Assembly: GCA_018398815.1 (NCBI GenBank)
Contig: CM031611.1
Location: forward strand, 48,831,263 to 48,895,262
Direction: 5' to 3'
DNA: 64,000 nt
Origin: Conus ventricosus
Taxonomy: Eukaryota; Mollusca; Gastropoda; Neogastropoda; Conidae
Shown here in pieces: positions 50,854 through 61,144 of the stretch. Under the pieces are notes generated by a model. That model did not search any database and had not been told where the DNA came from. It saw only the letters and a program-made list of their open reading frames with translations. Every line of letters begins with the position of its first letter. Within the stretch, counting starts at the first letter, position 1. Both the position numbers and the translations under genes were made by a program.

Positions 50854-52119
50854 GTGTACACGCCTTAAACTAAAACTGGATGGAAGTATGTGCTGAAATG
50901 AAGCTAGTGTTGTATGTTGAACGTGGAAAACAAGTTCAAAGGATGAAAATATCGGTTGAAATGATGAACCTTTGCCCCTTCATCCTACCGTCACAAGGAA
51001 TGAATGTATGTTTTGAAATATTAAAAGCTTTGCTTAAAAAAAAAAAAAATTACGACTGTATGTAGCTCAGTATATGTAGGTGAAGATACATCCTTTTTTC
51101 AGTATGGAATATCGATCAGTTTCTTATGTTGACTGTTTCCATCAAGTCTGTTTGATCTGTTGTACTATATCTGTTTCGTCTTTAAGTCCATGCATTGAAA
51201 CTACTTTTGCATTGCTAGCATCGTTTCAGGTGGAGGGTTGAAGTTTTAATTCACAGACACCTGCTGATAGAGTTATCCTCTTTGTCTCAGTTACCATTGG
51301 TTTAACTTTTTTTTTTTCATGGGCAGTTTCACATTTATTGGGGACACCTGTGATTATCAGAGTTGTGAATTTTGAAGTCATACAACCTCAGTACTGGTCG
51401 ATTGGTTTGAAAAAAAAAAGAAAGAAAATATTTTCAAAATTGGTGTTCTTGTATGAGATAGTGATGTTGCCATCAGATCTCTTGAGTTGATCATGAAAAA
51501 CAATAACAATCATGACCAGTTCCCACCCAGATTTGAGTTTGCTGTGGGCTAAACTGGGAAGACTAAAACCACACAGTTGTGTTTCGTCACTTAATGGATG
51601 CATCTGAGAGTGTTGCTCACATTTCCTTATCAAACACTGCAGGTGTCTGTAGCTCATAGGCCTGGTAGCACCTGGATGTTATGAAAGTAAGCATAGAGTA
51701 TATCGCTCTGTCAGGCAATCTCATACAGGTACGAAGCCATAGCGTTACCTTCATCAGCCTCATCCCTCATGGAGTAACATTAAAGAAAAAGTCTCAAATT
51801 CTGTGGCCCTTGGTGCCCAGCTGTGGTGTTGACTTTAGTTTTGATTTCTTCTCCCAGTCTGTGCTGTGTCAGAGTGGCTGGTATCAGCAAGTTCATGGGA
51901 ACTGCTATTGGACGGATGTGGTGGTGCCCTCCAATCAGGACACTTGCTATCACTGGCTCCAGGACCAAGCAGAATTGAAAAAAAAAAAAATCAAACAAAA
52001 TGGCTGATTACCCTCAGCACACCCAGTTTCATTAGTAAGTAAGCTATCATGTTGCTGCCTGATGTACATATTTTATAGGTCTACCCAGGTTTGTTGTCTT
52101 GGTTGCATTTAAAAAAAGA
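50854..52119. other. Intergenic DNA
   Basis: AT-rich with A runs. A short lectin-like Cys pattern near 51.87 kb is discussed in the findings. No supported gene. Confidence 0.45.
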
Positions 52120-52202
52120 AGAAGTTAGGGCTGGACTTTTTATTCTTTTTCGTGATGACAGCCGTGAGGGGGCCCTGTTTAACAGCTGGGCTATATAATA
52201 GC
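52120..52202 (+). mobile_element. Diverged 3'-end fragment of the LINE family
   Basis: GTGATGACAGCCGTGAGGGG and CAGCTGGGCTATATAATAGC align in order with the 3' end of the LINE at 38.67-38.72 kb, at lower identity. No TTATC tail is recognisable. Confidence 0.6.
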
Positions 52203-52510
52203 ACCAAAATCGAAATGGATCAGGAAACAACAGTAAAGCTGTCTACCGTGTGTTCCCAGTGAGGCCATTCATGCACCCCACTAGGTGATGCCTGTCCCCA
52301 CCTTTTTCCCCCCTATTACTCCTGTTTTTCTTGGGCTTTTGGAGTCCCACCAAGCCTTTTGCACAGGCTGACAGATTGTATGGTGATGTCTCAACTATGG
52401 AAGATCAAGAGAAAGCTTTTCCCTCTTCCCAGCTTTTGTCGCTGTAGGGCTGAGAGATTGTCAGTCTCTATCTGCCAGTGTGCAGGCCTGCCTGTCTCCT
52501 TTTTTTTTTT

Positions 52511-52530
52511 GGGGGGGGGGGGGGGGGGGG
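52511..52530. repeat. Poly-G tract, 20 nt, after poly-T
   Basis: T run followed directly by 20 G residues. Confidence 0.9.
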
Positions 52531-52595
52531 CGAGGGGGGGTTGAACTGCTGCCTCCTTCCCTCCCTCCACTTCCGCCTACACACAACACACCCGC

Positions 52596-52967
<372 letters not shown>

Positions 52968-53252
52968 TTCATGGTTTCTAGGGTTACTTTGAAATGGGTG
53001 TGAGGCTAGTGTAGTTTTTTTTCATTTTTTCATTTTATGCTTTCAAGATAATGGTTGTAGCCTTTTCATCTCTTTTGCCTTTTCCTACCTGTCTCTGTAT
53101 TACTGTTTGAGTGTAAATTGTATTTATAGCATACTTAGGGTAGTTTCTCCCTTAGATGAAAGACACCAAACATGGCAGAGGGAGATTTAATAACCCAAAC
53201 ACACACGCCTAGAGAGGGGGAGGAAGGAGGTGGGGAGGAGAGAGGAGGGGAA

Positions 53253-53273
53253 GGGGGGGGGGGGGGGGGGGGG
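53253..53273. repeat. Poly-G tract, 21 nt
   Basis: Lies in a purine-rich (GGA/GA) stretch at 53210-53360. Confidence 0.9.
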
Positions 53274-53397
53274 AAGGAGAACAGAAGGGAAATGAAAAGA
53301 GAGGAGAGAGAGTCAGTGGGAGGGACATAGAGAGAAAGAGAGGAAAGAGATATGAAGGATAGTAGATGTTTTGGAGATAGAAGACTCTTTCTCTGTC

Positions 53398-53398
<1 letters not shown>

Positions 53399-53447
<49 letters not shown>

Positions 53448-53594
53448 GCTGTCTGACATGCACACACACTCACATTCTCTCTCTCTCTTTCTGTCTTACA
53501 TACACATACACACACACTCCCTCTCGTCTCCCACAAGCACGTGCACGCATGGGCGCGCGTGCATGCACACACACACACACGCACGCACGCACGC
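53399..53594. repeat. (GT)n followed by CA/CT/GCAC repeats
   Basis: GT tract to about 53446, then short interrupted CA, CT and CGCA repeats. Confidence 0.9.
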
Positions 53595-53599
53595 AGAAA

Positions 53600-55386
53600 G
53601 AGTCTTCTATCTCCTCAACATCTACTATCCATCATATCTCTTTCCTCTTGTTCTCTCTTTCTCAACCCCTCCCAAAACTGGCAGTGGCAAAATCTAGATT
53701 CTCACGGACTGTCGGCTCCATCTGGGAGATGTAACTTTCTGGCTTCTGCTGGTGCTGAACTGAAACTGGAAGGAACCAGTTGGATGCGGAATTTAATTTG
53801 ATAAAAGAAAGTGCTGTAAAATAAGTTTAAGCAACTAGATGATAACAATGTTATGGATGTGTTTGATGTGGAATTTGATTTGATAAAAGAAAATATACGG
53901 CTCCTCGATTCTGTGTTAGCAGACTAGACTCTGTAGCCAGAGGCGGTGAGATATTTGATCTGCCCTGACGTGTCCGGAAGCTTGGGGAATAACCCATGGT
54001 ATATTGACTAATATCCAAAGAGGAAATAGTGTGTTGGGTTTTGAAGCGTCTTTTTGTTTCTGCATCAATCTATCTGTGGTAGTATTACCTTGCCCAACAG
54101 ATAACTCTGGGTTTGTGCGGACATTTGTAATATCTTCAGCTTAACTTCTGCAGAAAAATATTGAAGAGTGCATCAGATGCACACGAAACATGATTATTTT
54201 CATCTTTGAGTATCAAATGTCAGAATGTACCATACTGTGTATGTTATACTTGTTATGGATGCATTGACTCGACATTTAAGTTCTATTATTGCTTGCTGTT
54301 GTAAGTATAGGTATCCGAGTGTGATGAAAAATAGGATGTACTAGTGCTAATAATTGTCATTAAATTAGATAGACAAAATAACATTGCTGTGAAATTTTTA
54401 TTATAAAAACAAAAACAACAAACTGCAAGACGAGAAACTAGGGGAGCTCATGTTGTTTTAACAGTTTTATCTCTTATTCTTATTTCAGTTAGATTTTTGT
54501 TTTGAAAGAACAGAGAAAATGTACCCAAGAACACCTGATAAATTAGAAATCAAGGAAGTGCTTACCTGTCAGGAATCAGAAGGAAAGAGAACAATTGACA
54601 AGGGCTCTTGACTAGGTCCTATAACTCTTCTGAAATTGACCATCCATTTTCTCAGAGGATGAAGACCAGGTGTGAGGAATTCTTTCTCCATGCTCCTCTC
54701 TCACTTCCTTAACAGCCACCCCCCCCCCCCCCCCTCATCCCCCTCCATGCCCTTTCTCCTGGCAATGTTATGTCCATCTTCACAGGGTTGTCTAGCCTAT
54801 CCCCACCTCCACCCCACCCCTCCCCTCCCTGGAATGCTGGTGTGCCTGCCTACTGCTTCCTGACTCTGTCCACCTTCATAACTGCCAGGTGTCTTCTGTC
54901 TGAAGAAATAGGATTCAGCATGTTAGGGTGGGGAGGTGTAAGAAACTGACTTTGCCAGCCTTTGTTTATTTTGTGGATAATAAATCTGTCCCTGTCTGTC
55001 GTGTCAAGGACATCCATAAAAATATGGACATGATGGTCCAGAGTTCTGTAGTAGATCTAGCACAGGAGAAGGGCATGTTCACTTTGTGTGGTGGATGCTG
55101 CCGTGATTGCATTCCTATGATAATCATTAGGGTCAGGAACTTTGTTGACATAAGATAGCATTGTTTGTCTGACTTAACCAGGCTCTTTTGTGTTGTAGAG
55201 TTGTGGTCTGATTGAGCTTGACTCTTTTCATGTTATAAATATACATGCCTGGGGGGGGTGGGGGTGGGGGGGGGGGGGGGGGGGCTGTATATTTGCATCG
55301 TAGCATTCTTGTCATAGGCACATTATGATTATTACATTTTAACATTCTTGTTTGATTCAAACTGTTACATTTCAGAATTTGTGTCT
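53600..55386. other. Intergenic DNA
   Basis: Unique sequence with a 16-nt C run (54719-54734) and a 19-nt G run (55266-55284). No gene recognised. Confidence 0.45.
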
Positions 55387-55387
55387 A

Positions 55388-55480
55388 ATGAGGCTGATTG
55401 TTACATGTAACATTCTTTGTGATGAAGGCTGATTGTTACATGTAACATTCTTTGTGACTGAGCTGATCGAGGCTGATTGT
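55388..55480. repeat. 42-nt tandem repeat with GTTACATGTAAC palindrome
   Basis: Two close copies of GGCTGATTGTTACATGTAAC followed by ATTCTTTGTGA, then a partial third GGCTGATTGTT. Each full copy holds a perfect 12-bp palindrome. Confidence 0.88.
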
Positions 55481-55811
55481 TCCATTTATGTGATATTGTC
55501 TGTGGCTGATTCTTTTAGCGTTTTTTGTTTGATTGGGGCTGCTTTTAACATTTCAGCATTCTGTTTCATTAGGGCTTTTTGTTAGGTAACATTGTTTGTG
55601 AATAGGGTTGATAGTTCTTCTTCTTCTTCTTCTCGTTGCCTTCACACGCAGAGACCGGTTCGTTCCAGAAATGCCGTGGTCTTCTGTAGGGACGCCACCG
55701 TGCCGTACAGCTTGTCCTCGACGGGGGTAGGCTCTGGCCACAGCTCCTCTCTCAACCACCGGAAGTTCCCGCATTCCTGTAGTTCATTCTTGTTCTTTGG
55801 TATCAGGCAGG

Positions 55812-55812
<1 letters not shown>

Positions 55813-55885
<73 letters not shown>

Positions 55886-55893
55886 ATATATAC
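55813..55893. repeat. (TG)n(TA)n microsatellite
   Basis: TG repeat passing into about 65 nt of TA repeat with two ATT phase slips. Confidence 0.95.
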
Positions 55894-56068
55894 ATCATGC
55901 ATTTCAAACTGTGTTTTGTGGGATGTGTCTTCCAAAAGTATATGTAAACGGTGTGTTGTGGTGTGTGGATATTTTATTACATTGAGAACATCTATTAGTA
56001 CATATTCGTTAATTATGTACTAGGTACATTAAATTCTTACACTTTAAGGCTTAAGGAGGAAGAGTGAG

Positions 56069-56167
56069 GAGACAGAGGAGATAAGATAAGATAATGTTGC
56101 TTATAGCCCAGCCGACCGCAGAGGGCCACATCAGGGCTGTCACCACGTTAAAATCAACTCACCAGTC

Positions 56168-56200
<33 letters not shown>

Positions 56201-56269
56201 ATAAGATAAGATAATGTTGCTTATAGCCCAGCCGACCGCAAAGGGCCACATCAGGGCTGAGACAGAGGA
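56069..56269 (-). mobile_element. Dimeric 3'-end-only LINE insertion with target duplication
   Basis: On the minus strand two copies of the LINE family's 3' end lie head to tail. The upstream one is about 59 nt (56200-56258) and the downstream one about 119 nt (56080-56198, including its T run). Each ends in (TTATC)n. GAGACAGAGGA at 56069-56079 and 56259-56269 flanks the pair as a single target-site duplication. Confidence 0.88.
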
Positions 56270-56614
56270 CAGAGTGTAAGTAGAAGAAAGTCTTGGGTTT
56301 TAATGAGGAAAAAGAGTGACGACAGAAAAACGCGTCACAAGCAGCACCTAGTCTGATAGGTCTTTATTGTTAAGATTTTTTTGAGGGTGAGAGGGGGGGG
56401 GGGGGGGAGAGATGGGGGTGATGTGGAAGAAGAGGGAGAGGGATGTTGTTTGGGGATCTTCCAAAATTTGGTCCTATGATATACTGGGGGTGCATAGCCT
56501 AACCAAATCAGTCTCAGTCTGCTTCAGAAATTCCGCCTAATCTGTAAGTGGTGTGACAAATGTGTTCCCACAGGAGAAGCTGAGAGGGGGACGCGTGATT
56601 TATTGCACATGTTA

Positions 56615-56635
56615 GGGGGGGGGGGGGGGGGGGGG
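56615..56635. repeat. Poly-G tract, 21 nt
   Basis: A second G run of 15 nt lies 210 bp upstream, at 56393-56407. Confidence 0.9.
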
Positions 56636-56639
56636 TCGG

Positions 56640-57429
56640 GTCTGTACACAGCTCTGCACATCTTTTGCCTGAGCCCAGGAAGTCTTGGTTAGCAGGGGAG
56701 GAGGGGTTGCTGTTGGATGAAGCTGCCACCATGTTTGAAGTTCCGCCCCATTAGGTCTGCATTGTGGAGAGATAAGGGCGCTTTTTGTGGCCAGGCAAAG
56801 AAGAGAGGGTTAGAGGGAAGTGAGGGTGGGGGTGGTTGCTGGGATTAGATGTAGGGTAACAGGACAATTGGCATCTTGAAGACCGCCCTGATAAACCTTG
56901 AACTTGAGTCGGAAACTGAAGGCCTTTGATAGGCTGCAAGCCAGGTGCTCCAGTCTGGCACAGTGGTGGTGAAGCTAATGGTAAATGAAGTCAGCCACTC
57001 TGCTACCATCTCCCTGCAACTTAGTTACTGGATCTTTTGCAGACAGGTGTATGTGGTTTCACCCCCAGCTGTCTGGCTTTAAGCCCAATACAAGGCTGCA
57101 AGCAGTGCAGTCTGCAGCATTTACTGTGGGAAATTGTCTGCCCTTGACCTGTGTTGCATGCTGGTCAGCACTGGATATCACAGTACACCAGGGGTAGATG
57201 GAGACGATTGATAAACTGGCCTCTTTGGCAGGAACAGTAGCAAAGTTTGATGGGGAACGGTGTCAGTGTTACACAGCAACAGGCTCTTAGTCTCTTGAAG
57301 TGTTGCACAAGAGCATTTTACTGGTCTCCTGAATGTTATGTAACAGCCTGAACCAACTCATGGCTGTTAAGGCTGTTCTTGATTGAAAAAAAAAAATCTT
57401 TGGCTGTCTGTCTCTTGTTCATTCTCCTG

Positions 57430-57430
<1 letters not shown>
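56640..57430. other. GC-richer unique block
   Basis: Higher GC than the flanks, with no convincing exon. It may be regulatory DNA or an old repeat. Confidence 0.3.

Positions 57431-57502
<72 letters not shown>
57431..57502. repeat. (CT)n microsatellite
   Basis: Uninterrupted CT repeat of about 70 nt. Confidence 0.97.
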
Positions 57503-57504
<2 letters not shown>

Positions 57505-57772
57505 CTCAGGGTCTGTCTCTACAGGGTTCCCATTAGAACTGATTCAGAGCAGGGTTTCTGGGACTGTCTGACAGGCGTGATAGGGGGATCTGGCCCAAAC
57601 TAAAGAGGTTTTCATCCTTGACAGGCAATGTACTAACTTAAATTAGGTTCAGAAGAGTCCAGACTAACCTGGTGTTATTTCTGCCTCTACCAGGGGAGAA
57701 GTGACATGTTGGATGAGTAACCATCACACTGTGGAAGAGAGGATATATGTATGTATGTGTGTGTGTGTGTCG

Positions 57773-57773
<1 letters not shown>

Positions 57774-57804
<31 letters not shown>
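57774..57804. repeat. Poly-G tract, 31 nt
   Basis: Thirty-one G residues abutting the (GGTAA)n tail of the next element. Confidence 0.9.
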
Positions 57805-57805
<1 letters not shown>

Positions 57806-57863
57806 GGTAAGGTAAGGTAAGGTAAGGTAATGTTGCTTATAGTCCAGCCGACCGCAAAGGGCC
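57806..57863 (-). mobile_element. 3'-end-only LINE fragment with (TTACC)n tail
   Basis: On the minus strand GGCCCTTTGCGGTCGGCTGG and ACTATAAGCAACA match the LINE 3' end, followed by about five TTACC units instead of TTATC. Only about 33 nt of element sequence is present. Confidence 0.85.
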
Positions 57864-58288
57864 TTGTGTGTGTGTTGTGTGTGTGTGTATGTAGGTGTGT
57901 GTGTATAACACACATAAATATAACATTTGGTTAGCAAGAGTACACTTTTTGCTTGCAATGTAAGTTCAATGGGAAAGTGTTTTTATTGATTTGACTGCAG
58001 TATCAGCTCGTAGTTGGATTTTTTGTATGTGACTGAAGGCAGATAGTCTAGCTCTGAATTTTGATCCTTCCAGCTAGACCCCTTGTTATTGAACAAAGTG
58101 CAACCCGACAGTCAGGAATACATTACATGTGCATTGAAGAGAGCCTGCTCTAGATCTTTCTTCCGGTCTCTGTCCGTCCCATTTGAAAGGAACATTTCTT
58201 GTTCACTGTCGTTGCAATACCATCCTTGGTGTCTCTTTTTCCCCGTTCCTACATTTGTGTAGTAGACTTAAATGACAAGAATTGAAAC

Positions 58289-58328
<40 letters not shown>

Positions 58329-58654
58329 CTCCTTGCCCCCCTCCCCTCCAAATACTGTGAACTTCCACATCAGATGGACCATGAACAATACTACTTGTCA
58401 CAACTATGTTTTACTGTGGAGAATGTTTTTTCCCACCTCATGTTCTCTGGTCATTGTTTTCGTTTCCCGGAAAGCCTCAAAATGTAGAATATTATATGAC
58501 TAGTCGCATCTTTTTTAGGCTGAAAAACTGAATAGATTGTTTCTTCCACTCAGATTGATGGATCGGTTTTCTTTCCTTCCTGTTCTTTATTGTTTTTCAC
58601 TTCCATAAGGAACCGTAGCGATAAATGACTTGTCTCTCTTTGAAAAGGATTGCT
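57864..58654. other. Intergenic DNA with (TCTG)n
   Basis: Unique sequence plus a (TCTG)n tetranucleotide tract at 58288-58326. No gene seen. Confidence 0.5.
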
Positions 58655-59290
58655 GTATCACCTTCTAGAAATTCTAGGCTTGTAGTTTCCTGTCTCTTTC
58701 AGTATAAAGTTCATCACCACGTTCTAGAAATTCTAGGCTTGTAGTTTCCTCTCCTGTCTCTTTCAGTATAAAGTTCATCACCACCTTCTAGAAATTCTAG
58801 GCTTGTAGTTTCCTCTCCTGTCTCTTTTAGTATAAGTTCATCACCACCTTCTAGAAATTCTAGGCTTGTAGTTTCCTCTCCTGTCTCTTTCAGTATAAGT
58901 TCATCACCACCTTCTAGAAATTCTAGGCTTGTAGTTTCCTCTCCTGTCTCTTTCAGTATATAAGTTCATCACCACACCTAGAAATTCTAGGCTTGTAGTT
59001 TCCTCTCCTGTCTCTTTCAGTATAAGTTCATCACCACCACCTAGAAATTCTAGGCTTGTAGTTTCCTCTCCTTCTCAGGATAAGTTCATCGCACCTTCTA
59101 GAAATTCTAGGCTTATAGTTTCTCTCTTTCTAGGATAAAGTCATCGCCACCTTCTAGAAATCTAGGCTTGTAGTTTCTGTCTTTTTCACGATGAAGTTCT
59201 AAAGGATAGGCTTTCCTCTCCTGTCTTTCAGTATAAAGTTTATCGCCACCTTCTAGAAATTTTAGGCTTGTAGTTTCCTCTCCTGTCACT
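58655..59290. repeat. Minisatellite, 11 units of about 63 nt
   Basis: Units contain (C/T)TCTAGAAATTCTAGGC, TTGTAGTTTCC, TCTCCTGTCTC and TAAGTTCATC. The TTCTAGAA or CTAGAA cores start near 58663, 58722, 58786, 58849, 58912, 58977, 59040, 59096, 59152, 59197 (degenerate) and 59251. The central units are most alike and the right end most decayed. Confidence 0.97.
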
Positions 59291-59546
59291 CTTTGGCTTC
59301 GCTTTTTTTTGTTTTTTTTTTTTGAATCAAACTTTTTTTTTTTATGTTGCTGTCATCTGCTATTTCTTTCAGTTTTTGTTGCTCATTCCCCAGACCTCGT
59401 AGAAGATATTTTACATATTTTTCTCTGGTCGTTGCGTACAACATCCCAGCTTATGTTTGGTTGCAGTCTGGTGACCAGATAGTGAGACTGTACACACTGT
59501 TCAGAGTGGATGCTTGCTGTCCATCCTTTTTTTGTCTTGTTGCCCA

Positions 59547-59582
<36 letters not shown>

Positions 59583-60967
59583 GTGTGTGTGTGTCGTGTG
59601 CGTGTGTGCACGCGCGCACATACACTCTTAAATGCTTATCATTATTTTTTTGGGGTTACTTTTTTTGTCTGATAAAATGGGGGCGAAAAAGTGAGCGCAA
59701 TGGTTGGCACTCTGAGCGCAGTCGTATCTGCCCTAAGGATGGTAATAGTTTGGCTCTCAAAAGTGCCATGTTATTAGTCAGTGTAAATATGTATTTCTTA
59801 GTTGTTTCCTTTTCAGGATTGAGGATGCAAGCGTATGCATGTGTGCACTCGCATCAAAAGTGCTATCTTATTCATCAGTGTAACTATGATTTTTCAGTTG
59901 TTTGCTTTTTCAGGATGAGGGTTCTAGTGTATACGTGTGTGCAGTCACACGCACACAGCCTCTCAAACACTAGTGTACACTGTCAGTTTATGGGGCTTGC
60001 TTTTCCTGTAGTGCAGCGGCTAAGGTAAAAACCCTGACATGAAGAGTGAAGCAAGCCACTTTGCACATAAATACTTCGACCATAGTTAACAATATTAGCG
60101 TCAGAAAACACCGAATCCGTGAACTGTAGGAGACATGGTAGACATAAAAAGTTGCGCAATTCTGCATAACTGTGCACTTTTGATGCGCTCGCTGTTCTGT
60201 AGGAATTCAGCCACTAGCCGGCCTTGAGGCCGCGCCGTCACATCATCGGCTACACGCGCGCAGCCGGTGCTTCAGTTTACTGTTTCCCCGTTAAATAGAG
60301 TATTTTGTGATGTTTATATCCGGTATTTGACCGCCTCTGATGTATTTTCGTGAACTGTTATAAATTCTGTAAAACTAATAAGTGTCTTTGCTACCCTTTC
60401 TTCGCAAAATCACGAAACAAGCAGGACAATTTACGAACAATTTAAATTAAAGACGCCTGATCTGAGAACAATTTTAGAGCAAGCACCGGTGCAATTCTTA
60501 CACACGTCGAGATGCCGAGTCAGTCCGATTAGAACATTTAAAGTCCTGCAACTTGCAAAGTAAGCCTGTCAGTTTCTTGCATGCCTTTGATTGCCAGATT
60601 GTACTTAAAGATTGATTGCCTGATTGTATTTAAAGCCAGCGATTGTTTGGTTAACATCTTTCATCTCTCAAACCGGTCAACCGGCTGAGCCAGCCTGGCA
60701 GTGAGCGAAAGACGGAGCGACCTAGATTGTTTTCCCCCCAAGCGATTTGTTCCATCATCTGCACAAATCCTTGCATCCCCTGTTTATATCTAACCTTTCC
60801 ACAGTTTTATTTCGACTGAAGTACAGAAACAAAAACTTAAAAATAAGGCAAAGCTGGGCGACCCATTGACGCTAATTCCCATGTAATATTTATACCACCC
60901 AAGGCTGGCGCCATGCCGGTCAACGAAGCCGCCTCACTTTGTATGGTGATCCGTTGCTGTCAAAACA

Positions 60968-61006
<39 letters not shown>

Positions 61007-61144
61007 TGTGTGGATGGTCGTTGTTGTAAGGCATCTTCTCATTATTATATCTCACTTATCGTTTGTAATTTAGATATGTTATAAGTAGCATATTTTAATT
61101 TTAATTTATATTATTGTTGTTATGACTATGGACTTTTTCGTTCT
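59291..61144. other. Non-coding DNA upstream of the 61-kb gene remnant
   Basis: Contains TG repeats at 59548-59623 and 60969-61012, and a GC-richer block at 60185-60290. This may include the 5' part of the element to its right, but no terminal repeat could be identified. Confidence 0.4.

Noticed and set aside
54928..55158. 76-codon + strand frame with several Cys residues
   Set aside because: Not recognisable as any domain, no splice context, and its length is within chance for this window.
58655..59290. Regularly spaced repeats that could suggest a CRISPR array
   Set aside because: The whole 63-nt unit is repeated with no unique spacers, the genome is eukaryotic and no cas genes are present.
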